NCBI GenBank assembly: GCA_903929735.1 | Contig: CAIYVW010000006.1 | Location: 1 to 33,750, forward strand | Direction: 5' to 3' | Source of the DNA: an uncultured bacterium | GTDB lineage: Bacteria; Patescibacteriota; Minisyncoccia; Phycocordibacterales; UBA9973 | Length of the DNA stretch: 33,750 nt | Translations under genes and position numbers: made by a program | Part shown: in pieces, positions 1-9,974 of the stretch | How the letters are laid out: every line of letters starts with the position of its first letter | Numbering within the stretch: position 1 is the first letter of the stretch | The notes under the pieces: generated by a model | What the model was told of the DNA's origin: nothing | What the model saw: the letters and a program-made list of their open reading frames with translations, nothing else | The model's database searches: none

Positions 1-51
1 AAAATAAAAAACTCTTTAAATATAAAATTTTACTAATTTCTAAAAAATAAA

Positions 52-1032
52 ATGAAAAATCATAACCCAAAAATTTCAATAATAATACCAACATACAATA
101 GATCAAATATTTTAATAGATATTTCCATTAAAAGTGTCCTTCAACAAAATTATAATAATTGGGAATTATTAATAATTGACGATGGGTCTACTGACGATAC
201 TTCAGCATTATGTAAAAAGCTTACAGAAGAAGATAAGAGAATCAGTTACTTCTATCAACAAAATTCCGGGCAGGGAGTAGCTAGAAATTTTGGGATTAAA
301 AAATCATTAGGAGAATTTATTCTGCTTTTAGATTCTGATGACTATATTCTTCCCGATATGATTAAAAATCATATCGACTTAATTGAAGCAAATAATTATG
401 ATTATATATCATGCAAAAGATGGATTTTTAATCATCAAAAAGGATTAATAAACATAAATCCGGCTAATCCATCTTGTATTATTTATAAAAAAAAATTATT
501 TGAATTATTGGGATATTTTGATGAAAGTAAAGAAATGAGAGGCATTGAAGATACAGACCTTGAATTCAATTGGGGTTCAAAAATAAAAAATTACAACATC
601 AAATACAAATCTCTAGACATTCCATTAGTCATATATTTAGAGCATGATAATCAAGAAACTAGCCATATCGATATAAAAAAACTGAAGAATAGAACTGATT
701 CAATTATAGAAAAATACATAAAGAGTAAGATAATATCTAAAAATGATTTTTCTTTAAAATATAAAGAATCTGGAAATTTTAACCTGTTAACTGGAGATAT
801 GAGAATAGGAAGAAAAAAGTTAATCAAATCCCTAGAATATAAATTTAACTTACAAGCTTTCATACTTTTATTAATGTCTTTTTTCGGAAGTAAAATTTAT
901 AATAAATTCGTTTATTTTATTAAAATCATTAGAGAGAAAACTTTATATAAATTAAATCTATTAAAAAACATAAAAAAATACCCAGATATTTATAAGCAGG
1001 TATTATATGTAACTTCAACTTATTATAAATAA
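52..1032 (+). CDS. GT2 family glycosyltransferase
   Basis: N-terminal ISIIIPTYNRS and DDGSTDDT, then LLDSDD; full-length ORF. Confidence 0.9.
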   Translation: MKNHNPKISIIIPTYNRSNILIDISIKSVLQQNYNNWELLIIDDGSTDDTSALCKKLTEEDKRISYFYQQNSGQGVARNFGIKKSLGEFILLLDSDDYILPDMIKNHIDLIEANNYDYISCKRWIFNHQKGLININPANPSCIIYKKKLFELLGYFDESKEMRGIEDTDLEFNWGSKIKNYNIKYKSLDIPLVIYLEHDNQETSHIDIKKLKNRTDSIIEKYIKSKIISKNDFSLKYKESGNFNLLTGDMRIGRKKLIKSLEYKFNLQAFILLLMSFFGSKIYNKFVYFIKIIREKTLYKLNLLKNIKKYPDIYKQVLYVTSTYYK

Positions 1033-1038
1033 TAATTT

Positions 1039-2139
1039 ATGAAAATCGCCATCAATGCAATACCTTATACAAGCTGGCAAGGCATAGAAGTATTTCTCTC
1101 AGGAATACTAAATTCTTGGCCCGATAATCAACTGGATGAAGTTGTAGTTTTCGCCAATAAAAAATCTGCCCAATTTCTTTCTCCCCTACCTGATAATATT
1201 AAATTAAAAATTATAAACTTTAATATATTAAATAGAATTATTATATTTTTATATTTACAAATAATATTTCCTTATAATTTAAAAAAAGGGAAATTTGATA
1301 TTTTATTTTGTCCTTCTCTTTTATCTCCTTGGTTTTATAATAGAAAAATAGTCACAATTCATGATGCTGCCCCTTTTGTTTTAAAAAATGAAAATAGTTT
1401 ACTGGGTAAAATTTTTTGGTCTATTAATTTATTTTTTGCTAAACTAACATCTTTAAAAATAATAACCGTTTCAAATTTCTCTAAAAAAGAATTAATAAAT
1501 AATCTACGAGTAGATCAAAATAATATTGAAGTTATTTATAATGGAACAAGAGAGCCAGTAAAATCATCACTTACACCAAATTCAAAATGGAAAGAAATAA
1601 ATTATATTGTAGTTATAGGTAATGCCAGACCAAGAAAAAATTTATTACTATTATTTAAAGCATTCAATTTACTGACAAATGAAATTCATAATATTAAATT
1701 AATTGTCATAGGTAAAAATGATGATAACATGAAAACATTAGGTAAAAATTACAAAGTATTAAATGATAATATAATTTTTACTGGCTTTATTTCTGAGTCA
1801 GAAAAAACTGATATTATAAAAAATGCTAAAATATTAGTTTTTCCTTCTCTATATGAAGGATTTGGATTACCCATACTAGAAGCAGAAATTCTAGAAATTC
1901 CTGTTGTGTGTTCAGATATACCTGCTTTTAGAGAAATTGCATCTGATTCTGCTGTATTCTTTGACCCAAGAAATGAAGAAGATATGAAAGAAAAAATTAA
2001 GCAAATTTTGCAATCTGACAGCTTAGTTAATACCTTAAAAATTAAAGGGAGGAAAAACTGTCTAAGATTTAATTGGGAAAATTCATCCTCACACCTTATA
2101 AATATAATACATACTTATGAAAATACTTCAAATAAATAA
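1039..2139 (+). CDS. GT4 family glycosyltransferase
   Basis: GNARPRKNLLLLFKAF and FPSLYEGFGLPILEAE motifs; begins 7 nt after the previous ORF. Confidence 0.9.
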   Translation: MKIAINAIPYTSWQGIEVFLSGILNSWPDNQLDEVVVFANKKSAQFLSPLPDNIKLKIINFNILNRIIIFLYLQIIFPYNLKKGKFDILFCPSLLSPWFYNRKIVTIHDAAPFVLKNENSLLGKIFWSINLFFAKLTSLKIITVSNFSKKELINNLRVDQNNIEVIYNGTREPVKSSLTPNSKWKEINYIVVIGNARPRKNLLLLFKAFNLLTNEIHNIKLIVIGKNDDNMKTLGKNYKVLNDNIIFTGFISESEKTDIIKNAKILVFPSLYEGFGLPILEAEILEIPVVCSDIPAFREIASDSAVFFDPRNEEDMKEKIKQILQSDSLVNTLKIKGRKNCLRFNWENSSSHLINIIHTYENTSNK

Positions 2140-3211
2140 ACTATACTATCCAACAATAGGCGGAATAGAAACAGTAGTCAAAGATATAGCGGAAGGTTTA
2201 AATGGAAAAGATGATATTACCATTGATATTTTAGCATGCCAGAGGAAAGGTCAAAGACAAGAAGAAATAATAAATGGAATAAAAGTCTACAGAAGTGCAT
2301 CTTTTGGTAAAGTATTAGGTATGCCATTATCTTTTGATTTTTTTAAATTATTCTTTGAAATTAAAAATAATTATGATATTTTTATTATCCATTTCCCTTT
2401 CCCTCTTTCCACATTTCTTATACCCTTCATCCCAAAAGAAAAAATTATAATATATTATCATTCTGATATTATTAAACAAAAAATCTCTAAAATACCCTTC
2501 ATACCTTTTATTAATTTTAGCCTAAGAAAAGCAAAAAAAATACTAGTAAGTGGTAATAATATAATACATTCTTCATCTTTATTAAAAAAATATAAATCTA
2601 AATGTGAAATTATACCTTTTGGAATTGATCTTGATTTTACAAAAGAAGACTATTCACAAGCAGAAAAAATAAATAAACAATACGCACCAAATAAATTAAT
2701 ACTATCAATAGGTAGACTGGTTTATTATAAGGGATTTGATTATGCTATAAAATCAATGAATGATGTTAATGCAATTCTAATTATTATAGGACAAGGACCA
2801 GAAGAAAAAAAGTTAAGAAAACTTATATATAAATTAAAATTAACAAAAAAAATATTTATAATTCCCCCTCAAGTAAGTCTTATACCTTATTTACTTGCAG
2901 CAGATGTCTTTCTCTTTCCTTCCACAGAGAGAAGTGAGGCTTTCGGAATTGTGCAGATTGAGGCTATGGCTGCTAGTTTACCTATAATTAATACTTATTT
3001 AAATACAGCAGTTGAAGAAGTTAGCTTAAATGAAATAAGTGGCATTACTATAGAACCCAAAAATTCTCAAGCTATAGCTGTGGCTATAAATAAAATTATA
3101 TCAAACGATCAAATTAGAATTAATTATGCTAATAGTGCAAGGAAAAGATACAAAGAATTATTTACTAAAGAAATATTTTTAAATAAGATAAAAAAATCTA
3201 TTTTATATTAA
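2117..3211 (+). CDS. GT4 family glycosyltransferase
   Basis: MKILQINKLYYPTIGGIETVVKDIAEGL start; SIGRLVYYKGFDYAIKSM and FPSTERSEAFGIVQIEAMA; overlaps the upstream ORF by 23 nt. Confidence 0.9.
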   Translation: MKILQINKLYYPTIGGIETVVKDIAEGLNGKDDITIDILACQRKGQRQEEIINGIKVYRSASFGKVLGMPLSFDFFKLFFEIKNNYDIFIIHFPFPLSTFLIPFIPKEKIIIYYHSDIIKQKISKIPFIPFINFSLRKAKKILVSGNNIIHSSSLLKKYKSKCEIIPFGIDLDFTKEDYSQAEKINKQYAPNKLILSIGRLVYYKGFDYAIKSMNDVNAILIIIGQGPEEKKLRKLIYKLKLTKKIFIIPPQVSLIPYLLAADVFLFPSTERSEAFGIVQIEAMAASLPIINTYLNTAVEEVSLNEISGITIEPKNSQAIAVAINKIISNDQIRINYANSARKRYKELFTKEIFLNKIKKSILY

Positions 3212-4508
3212 TAAACTTTCCAAGATTATTTCTTATAATCCACACTCCTACTGGTGTAACTGCATAAGATATAAGAGTCGCCCAAGCTGAGCCTATAATA
3301 CCGAACATGGGGATAAATATAAAATTTAAAATTATATTTAATATCATAGAGATAATATTCAGCCAGAAGATAGTCTTTACTAAATTCTCTGTCATTAGAT
3401 ACTGACCGACAGCCCAACCCAAGAATAGTCCAACACTTGACCATATGTAAATACGTAAAACATTTACAGATTCTAAGTACCCGTTTCCAAACATAAAATG
3501 AATTACTGGTTTAGCTAGAAGTGTAACAGGGATAGCCATTAAGATAGGAATTATTGTCATTAAAATATATAAATTCTTTAAACGATTTTGATAGAGTTTC
3601 ATACTCGTCTTCTTTGCATTCACTATAGCTGGGAATAAAGACCCACATATAATCCCTGGCACGAAGTACCAAACTTCTACAAGCTTCACAGCAGCAGCAT
3701 AAAGACCCACTTCCCTGTTACCGAGCATAGAGCCGATCATGACTTGGTCAATTTTTAATGCGATAAATCCTGCAGCAGAAGCAAGCATAAGAGGCCAAGA
3801 ATTCTTTAGGATTTCTTTTCCTAGAACTTTATCATAAATCCAATTATTTATTTTCAGACCATAATTACGATAAGAAATAACTAACCCTATACCCTGCCAT
3901 AGAGCATCTAACACAAAAACAACAACAAACCATATCACTCCCTTACCTAGGGAGATAACTATAATTTTTAATAAAGAAGAAATAACTGTAGACAAGATAG
4001 AAGCTCTTACATTATTCTTTGACTTTACATTGGCATTAAAATAATTACTAATTACATTTATAGACTGCAGTATAAAAGAAAAAGAAAATAAAATTACTAG
4101 AATTCTGATAAGAGGATCTGACTGGAAAATCATCACACTTACTACAGACAAAGCTAAAGCTAAAATACCTCCTATTAACTTCAGGCGGAATACTGTGCCC
4201 AACAATACTTCCCTCTTCTCTGGATTCTTTATCAGTTCTCTATTTAGAATACCATCTACACCCAAAGTAGAAATAAATCCAAAAATACCAACAAACGCTA
4301 TAGAGTAGTTCAGTACTCCATAGTTCTCTGGACCTAAATATCGAGCCACCCAAGCTCCGATAAAGAAAGAGACAAGAAGTGAGAACATCTGTCCTCCGAA
4401 CATCCAGCTCATATTCGCAAAGTATCGCTTATGACCGTCATGATCAAGAATCCAATGCCATTTTCTTGGAGTTATATTTTTTATTAGATTAAAAAGTCTG
4501 TCTGTCAT
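3198..4508 (-). CDS. polysaccharide flippase (Wzx/MATE-like)
   Basis: Multi-TM protein with N-terminal WMFGGQMFSLLVSFFIGAWVARYLGPENYGVLNYSIAFVGIF, typical of oligosaccharide flippases. Confidence 0.85.
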   Translation of the reverse strand: MTDRLFNLIKNITPRKWHWILDHDGHKRYFANMSWMFGGQMFSLLVSFFIGAWVARYLGPENYGVLNYSIAFVGIFGFISTLGVDGILNRELIKNPEKREVLLGTVFRLKLIGGILALALSVVSVMIFQSDPLIRILVILFSFSFILQSINVISNYFNANVKSKNNVRASILSTVISSLLKIIVISLGKGVIWFVVVFVLDALWQGIGLVISYRNYGLKINNWIYDKVLGKEILKNSWPLMLASAAGFIALKIDQVMIGSMLGNREVGLYAAAVKLVEVWYFVPGIICGSLFPAIVNAKKTSMKLYQNRLKNLYILMTIIPILMAIPVTLLAKPVIHFMFGNGYLESVNVLRIYIWSSVGLFLGWAVGQYLMTENLVKTIFWLNIISMILNIILNFIFIPMFGIIGSAWATLISYAVTPVGVWIIRNNLGKFINIK

Positions 4509-4521
4509 TCAATTTGATCTG

Positions 4522-5427
4522 CTATAATATTCCATTTAATATTTTTAATTCTTTTATTCCTTCTTCTAGTTTTACAGAAGGTTGCCAGTCAAGTAGCTCT
4601 TTGGCTTTTGAAATATCAGCTTCGGTATCGTGAGGTTCTAATCGAGGAGCGATATGCTCTACAGCTCCACCTATGAGCTCCGCTATATAGTTCACAGAGA
4701 ATCTAGTTCCTCCACCAATATTTACAACTTCTCCACTTCCTATTTTATCAGACTTCATGGCATTTAAGTTTGCTCGAGCCACATCTTTCACATGAACGAA
4801 GTCTCGAGTCTGAGTTCCATCTCCTGTAATAGGAAGAGGCTTACCCTCTTTTATCATTTTCAAAAAGTAGCCAATAACTAGAGGATAAGCTCCCTCTGGA
4901 TTCAAGCGAGGACCATAGACATTGAAATATCTTAAACAGACAGTTTCTAGTCCGTATATTTGCTTATAAAGTTTCAGATAAACTTCACCGATATATTTAT
5001 GAGCTGCATAAGGAGACATAGGATTCTCTTTCATATCTTCTCTTGTAGGAAGGACTTCTTGATCTCCATATATAGAACTTGAAGAAGCGAAAACTACTCT
5101 CTTCACTTTATTAAGTCTTGAAGCTTCAAGGACGTTTAGAAGTCCGACGACGTTTATCTCATTCGTCTCGATAGGATTATCTATAGAGTACTGTACACGA
5201 GGCATAGCAGCTTCGTGGAAGACGTATTGTGCACCGGCGAATATAGGAATAAGCTTTTCTTTATCTCTTATATCTACCACATGGAGAGTAGCTTTCGGAT
5301 TTATATTCTCCTGCTTTCCAGCAGACATATTATCTACTATATGAACTTCGTGCCCCTCTTCAATGAGTGCATCCACAATATGAGACCCTATGAACCCTGC
5401 TCCACCTGTGACAATTATTTTATTCAT
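4522..5427 (-). CDS. NAD-dependent epimerase/dehydratase (SDR, UDP-glucose 4-epimerase-like)
   Basis: GGAGFIGSH Rossmann motif, YAAHKYIGE (YxxxK), RYFNVYGPR. Confidence 0.92.
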   Translation of the reverse strand: MNKIIVTGGAGFIGSHIVDALIEEGHEVHIVDNMSAGKQENINPKATLHVVDIRDKEKLIPIFAGAQYVFHEAAMPRVQYSIDNPIETNEINVVGLLNVLEASRLNKVKRVVFASSSSIYGDQEVLPTREDMKENPMSPYAAHKYIGEVYLKLYKQIYGLETVCLRYFNVYGPRLNPEGAYPLVIGYFLKMIKEGKPLPITGDGTQTRDFVHVKDVARANLNAMKSDKIGSGEVVNIGGGTRFSVNYIAELIGGAVEHIAPRLEPHDTEADISKAKELLDWQPSVKLEEGIKELKILNGIL

Positions 5428-5433
5428 TTTGGT

Positions 5434-5439
5434 ATTATA
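5434..5439 (-). promoter_or_regulatory. Extended -10 (TGGTATAAT), 6 nt from the ATG at 5427
   Basis: Minus strand reads TGGTATAAT-ACCAAA-ATG. Confidence 0.65.
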
Positions 5440-5465
5440 CCACTTATTTATGTATTTATATTCCC

Positions 5466-5512
5466 CAGACGTTGGACGTCTGGAGACTTTCTCTCCAGAC
5501 GTCCAACGTCTG
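5466..5512. repeat. Pair of 17-nt hairpins CAGACGTTGGACGTCTG / CAGACGTCCAACGTCTG, forming a longer stem-loop together
   Basis: Exact copies at 5466-5482 and 5496-5512; flanks CTGGAGA / TCTCCAG are also complementary. Confidence 0.95.
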
Positions 5513-5584
5513 GAGAAACCAGAAAAAACAAGAAAAAGTTTGTTATAAAATAAGGATATATTTTACACAGACGTTGGACGTCTG
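5492..5584. repeat. 93-bp direct repeat, copy 1 (hairpin - AAGAAAAAGTTTGTTATAAAATAAGGATAT - hairpin)
   Basis: Ungapped match to 7808-7900 at a constant offset of 2316; 30 bp exact at 5530-5559. Confidence 0.9.
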
Positions 5585-5614
5585 ACAGAACAACCTGCAG
5601 ACGTCCAACGTCTG
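5568..5614. repeat. Second pair of CAGACGT hairpins
   Basis: CAGACGTTGGACGTCTG at 5568-5584 and CAGACGTCCAACGTCTG at 5598-5614; a partial AGGTCCAACCTCAG follows at 5634. Confidence 0.93.
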
Positions 5615-5653
5615 GAAAAACGTCTGGAAAAATAGGTCCAACCTCAGATATAA

Positions 5654-7702
5654 TTATTTAAACTGAAAATTAGGAATATCTTTCTCTGCTTGAGCTATAG
5701 CCTCATCATACATCCTCTTGTCTTTTATTATCCGAGCGACTTTTATAAGCATAGAATGAGAATCTGGAATACTTGGATCTATTGCTATAGCCTTCTTATA
5801 AGTATCTTCTACTCCCTTAAAGTCTCTTTTCCATATATAGACTTGAGCTATACCCCAGTAAATCCCTGGATTAGTAGGAGAAATAGACAAAGCATGATTT
5901 AAATACTTGAACATATGATTTGATATTTCTTCATTATAAGGAGTATCACTGAAAAAGTTCAAAGTATTATAAAGATAAGCGATACTCATATCTAGTCTGA
6001 CATCTGACTGATTCTTGACTTGGACCATCTCCAAGTATGCTATAAGAGCCTTTATATCTTTAATAGCATTAGGAAGCAGAACTATATCATTCTTTATCTT
6101 TATAGGATCTGTATTATAAAACTTGTAAGTATCATAACCCATACCTCCCAAATCCCAGTCCTCCCCTAAAGATGACCCTCCGATAAGATCTACATAACGA
6201 CTTGCACGAGAATTCACAGAAGTATTCATAACTTCATAATAAGCAGAAGTCTTTGCAAGTGGTCTACCTACTAGATAAAACAGAGAAATTAAGCATGCAA
6301 TAGATAGTATAAAAGGAAGAACATCTTTCTTGAAAGTATTCAGAGGAACTAGTGCAAACTTCTCTTCTTTCGTATAATCATTCGAAGCAAAAATAATTCC
6401 TGCAAGTAAGAATAGAGACATAAGGGACAAAGGTGAATCAAAAACAAACAAATTCTGGAAAATATATCCTACGACTAGACCAATCAATATAGCAACCTGC
6501 ATATGACTGAAATCTTCTTTGTTCCTTAGTTTATAAATACCAAATATAAGTAAAAGAATAAATAAAGCATAAAGAAAGATAGAAGGATATCCACCAGTAG
6601 CCCCTATATCATAGTAAAGATTATGAGCACGATCAGTCCAAACTTCAAGATTATACTTCTCAAGAGCCATCTCTGGATTAAAATTCTCTTGGAAAGATAT
6701 AGAGTAATTCTCAGGTCCATAGCCAAACCATGGATGCTTACTCATAGACTTCTTGGCACTATCTGCAAATATAAAACGTGTACCAGAAGCTGCTTCTACA
6801 AACTTATCGTGAATCTTCGTCCCTGGAGTTTCTAGCTGTATCCACAAGAAAGACAAGACAGCAAATCCTAAAACAAGACCTAGTATACCCAGAATACTAA
6901 TTATTCTCTTTTTAGAAAAAGAAAGATAAAGCATTAAAGAAACTCCTACTCCTAAAATAATACCAAGAGTCGCCCCTCGAGCACTACCTAGCAAGCTATG
7001 ACCTGAGAAAAGTCCATAGATATTTATAAATAAAGGAGAGAAGAGTATAGTAGCAACCATAGTTCCTATCCACCATTTACTTCCTTCATACTTCTTAGAA
7101 GCGATAAGAGAAATACCAAAAGCTAGAGGGAATAATAAATAAGTAGCAGTAAGAGAAGAATTACCAAGTAATCCACCTCCCTGACTTCCCTTCAACAGAT
7201 AGATAGCATTAAATCCTTCATCACCAAACCAAACAGATAAAGCAAGGATAAATCCACCAACTATAAACCAATTCATTATTTTATAAATAAAACTAATTCC
7301 ATTTCGTTTGACTAGAGAAGCGATGATAAAAGCAAAAACAAGACAATGATATAGAGTTATCAGTCCTGTACCTCTTCCTAAAGTGGACCAGAAAGACATA
7401 TGAGGGTTCACTGCTAAGATACCAGCTATCGTCATCCAAATGATAAATCCTACAATAGGGATAAAATATAAATAAGTTTTATTTTTTAATCTAAAAGAAG
7501 AATCTATAATAAGTGAATATATAGAGAAAGCGAGCATCACCTCTACGATAGTATAAAATAAAAAAACTTTAGAACTTATATATGGGAAAGAAATATTCGG
7601 AATAAAAAAAGTAGGCATTAAGAGAACAAGCAAGCAACTAAGATATATTAAAATGTTATTAATTTTTCTGCTTAAAAAATTATTCTTATTATTTGAGCTC
7701 AT
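5654..7702 (-). CDS. O-antigen ligase family membrane protein with C-terminal TPR repeats
   Basis: Multi-TM; SARGATLGIILG, HPWFGYGPENY, RAHNLYYDIGATGG; TPR-like C-terminus. Start moved from 7717 to ATG 7702 because the -10 box lies at 7709-7714. Confidence 0.85.
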   Translation of the reverse strand: MSSNNKNNFLSRKINNILIYLSCLLVLLMPTFFIPNISFPYISSKVFLFYTIVEVMLAFSIYSLIIDSSFRLKNKTYLYFIPIVGFIIWMTIAGILAVNPHMSFWSTLGRGTGLITLYHCLVFAFIIASLVKRNGISFIYKIMNWFIVGGFILALSVWFGDEGFNAIYLLKGSQGGGLLGNSSLTATYLLFPLAFGISLIASKKYEGSKWWIGTMVATILFSPLFINIYGLFSGHSLLGSARGATLGIILGVGVSLMLYLSFSKKRIISILGILGLVLGFAVLSFLWIQLETPGTKIHDKFVEAASGTRFIFADSAKKSMSKHPWFGYGPENYSISFQENFNPEMALEKYNLEVWTDRAHNLYYDIGATGGYPSIFLYALFILLLIFGIYKLRNKEDFSHMQVAILIGLVVGYIFQNLFVFDSPLSLMSLFLLAGIIFASNDYTKEEKFALVPLNTFKKDVLPFILSIACLISLFYLVGRPLAKTSAYYEVMNTSVNSRASRYVDLIGGSSLGEDWDLGGMGYDTYKFYNTDPIKIKNDIVLLPNAIKDIKALIAYLEMVQVKNQSDVRLDMSIAYLYNTLNFFSDTPYNEEISNHMFKYLNHALSISPTNPGIYWGIAQVYIWKRDFKGVEDTYKKAIAIDPSIPDSHSMLIKVARIIKDKRMYDEAIAQAEKDIPNFQFK

Positions 7703-7708
7703 ATGTGG

Positions 7709-7714
7709 ATTATA
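7709..7714 (-). promoter_or_regulatory. -10 TATAAT, 6 nt from ATG 7702
   Basis: Minus strand reads TATAAT-CCACAT-ATGAGCTC. Confidence 0.6.
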
Positions 7715-7739
7715 CACTAAATAATAAAATATAAAAAAA

Positions 7740-7756
7740 CAGACGTTGGACGTCTG
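7740..7756. repeat. CAGACGTTGGACGTCTG hairpin
   Basis: Exact family member. Confidence 0.95.
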
Positions 7757-7807
7757 GGAAAAATAAAAGCTTATTTTATAAGTATTTTATTTTTAAAAAT
7801 TAGAAAA

Positions 7808-7900
7808 TCTCCAGACGTCCAACGTCTGGAGAAATTGGGAAAAATAAGAAAAAGTTTGTTATAAAATAAGGATATTTTAGCCCCAGACGTCCAACGTCTG
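7808..7900. repeat. 93-bp direct repeat, copy 2
   Basis: Hairpins at 7812-7828 and 7884-7900; 30 bp identical at 7846-7875 to 5530-5559. Confidence 0.9.
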
Positions 7901-7914
7901 GAGATAATAAACAA

Positions 7915-7947
7915 CAAAAAAACTCTCCCGTGAAGGAGAGTTTTTTG
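7915..7947 (-). terminator. Intrinsic terminator (bidirectional)
   Basis: AAAAAACTCTCC-CGTGA-AGGAGAGTTTTTT. Confidence 0.85.
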
Positions 7948-8011
7948 TTTACTTTAAGGGAGTAGGCCCTAGTTTAAATTTTTAGATTAAACCGATCTAT
8001 TCATTAGCAGA

Positions 8012-9823
8012 CTAGAAACTAGCTGTTAGTGAAAGTGCTGACAAACCAGTAGAGATACTACCTGGTGTACCTGTTGTTGCTCCACCTATTGTAGTGTAAA
8101 CAGCTGTACTGTAGTTAATACCTGTAGCTTTGAATGTTACAGCAGAACCTGTTGAACCATAAATAGAAGCTGGGAATGAGAATGTTCTTGCTGTACCTGC
8201 TGGTATAGCATAACTGTAAGTATCATCTCCGTTAACTGTTGATGGTGAAACTGTAACACTTGTTAATGTAGCTGTACCAGATGTCTTTGTTGTTGCAACA
8301 AATGCAGCTGGTGTTGAGTTTACATATAAATCGTTGTTACTGTTGTTTGTTAGAGTAAATGCATATGTTGCATTGTATCCAACTGTACTATTTCCTTGAA
8401 CAATTGCTGAACCAAGAGTTGCTGTTGCATTACTGATGGCTACTGAATTTGAAGTCAAAGTAAGGATATTTGTAGATCTTGTACCTGAAGTTCCAAATGT
8501 AGGTGTACCATAGTTAGCATCTGTAACAACTACGTGACTAGCATCTGATACTAATCCTAAGTAAACTTGAGTACTTGTAGGAAGAGCTTTGATGTCAGCC
8601 TTGATTGTAAGATCTGTCCATGTGTCTAATGCTAGAGGAACAGTCATGTTACTGAATGTTACTGTACCAGCTGATAATACTCCACCTGCTACACTTTGAC
8701 CTGCAACATACAATCTGTAGTTACTGAAGTCAGTTGTATCTGCTGCATTAACTGCAACTGATAGTGTGTTTAATGTTGAAGAATTATTAGCAGACTTTAT
8801 ACTAAATGCTCCAAGAGTTACGTCTGAAGTTGTTTGTGTTAGAGAAACAACTTGTTGACCAGCAACTGGTGATGAAGGACTGATTCTTGTGTAAAGATCA
8901 GCAACAGAACCTGTTGAAGTTAATGTTACGTTGTTTATTCCACCATAAGTAACTGTATCAGCATAACCTATTTCACTTAATGTTCTTAGGTTTGTGATTC
9001 CTGTTGTAACAGGTTGACCTTCTGATGGAATCTTATCTGTTGCAGCTAATACTGATGCTCCTACAGCTAAGTCAGGATTTGTTCCTGGAGTAACTGTGTA
9101 GTTAAGACCATCAAAACGAACTTGGTATAATGAACCAACTGTGATTTCTGTTGTGTCAGCTATACTTGAAAGAGCCTTTGTTGCAAGAACCTTTCCTGTA
9201 TTGTCATGTAGAGTAACTTGACTGAAGAACAACCAAGGACGAACGTTGAATTGTACATCAACGCGAGTTACCTTAACTGGACCTACAACTGCTTGCAATC
9301 TTACTGCAGCAACGTCTTTTGTCTCACCTTTCTTTATAGAAATTCCTGATGAAACATATGATGATGTTGAAGCTGTGATTGAACCATCTGTAGAACCTGT
9401 AGCTACTGTTGTAGTACCTGTTGTTGTTCCTGTTGTTGTAGGAGCTACTGAACAGTTACTTGCCAATGTCATTCCATTTGGACAAAGTGCTACTGTTGTA
9501 GTTGTTCCTGTTGTACCTGTTGATACTGTTGTTCCTGCAGCAAAAGCTTCAAGAGCAGCACGTGTCATAGGACCAATTTTACCATCTGCTACTAGACCTT
9601 TTGAAGTCTGGAAAGCTTTAACTGCTGCGATTGTCTTAGGACCGAAAGAACCATCAACTTGAAGTCCAGGAGTTGGAGTCATCATGTTCAAAACTGTCTG
9701 AACATCCATCTTCTGTTGCTTTGTAACGATTTTACTTGGGAATGTGTAGGCAGCTGAAGCTGTTATTCCTACGAACATTGCTAAAGCAAATATCGCACCT
9801 GCGATTAATTTGTTTTTTAACAT
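8012..9823 (-). CDS. Secreted surface protein with peptidoglycan-binding (PG_binding_1) domain
   Basis: Signal peptide; VLNMMTPTPGLQVDGSFGPKTIAAVKAFQTSKGLVADGKIGPMTRAAL; Thr/Gly-rich linker. Confidence 0.85.
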   Translation of the reverse strand: MLKNKLIAGAIFALAMFVGITASAAYTFPSKIVTKQQKMDVQTVLNMMTPTPGLQVDGSFGPKTIAAVKAFQTSKGLVADGKIGPMTRAALEAFAAGTTVSTGTTGTTTTVALCPNGMTLASNCSVAPTTTGTTTGTTTVATGSTDGSITASTSSYVSSGISIKKGETKDVAAVRLQAVVGPVKVTRVDVQFNVRPWLFFSQVTLHDNTGKVLATKALSSIADTTEITVGSLYQVRFDGLNYTVTPGTNPDLAVGASVLAATDKIPSEGQPVTTGITNLRTLSEIGYADTVTYGGINNVTLTSTGSVADLYTRISPSSPVAGQQVVSLTQTTSDVTLGAFSIKSANNSSTLNTLSVAVNAADTTDFSNYRLYVAGQSVAGGVLSAGTVTFSNMTVPLALDTWTDLTIKADIKALPTSTQVYLGLVSDASHVVVTDANYGTPTFGTSGTRSTNILTLTSNSVAISNATATLGSAIVQGNSTVGYNATYAFTLTNNSNNDLYVNSTPAAFVATTKTSGTATLTSVTVSPSTVNGDDTYSYAIPAGTARTFSFPASIYGSTGSAVTFKATGINYSTAVYTTIGGATTGTPGSISTGLSALSLTASF

Positions 9824-9974
9824 ATTTCTAAATAATTAATGCACTTTTATATTAGTTTCGACTTATCCTTTGACCTGACTAATAAAATAATAATGATCAG
9901 AGGAAAAAAACTAATGTGTGTGCATGTTTGATTACTAATAACTTATTACTAATTACTAATTTAAAACTAGAAAT

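Noticed and set aside
5215-5553. + strand 112-aa ORF
   Set aside because: Antisense to the SDR gene and runs into the palindromic repeat; translation shows repeat-derived RRWTSGDFLSRRPTSGE.
5466-5614. CRISPR array
   Set aside because: Repeats are self-palindromic, in alternating orientation and with irregular spacers; no regular repeat-spacer pattern.
9246-9662. + strand 138-aa ORF antisense to the surface protein
   Set aside because: Artefact of the Thr/Val-rich low-complexity linker on the opposite strand; no family features.
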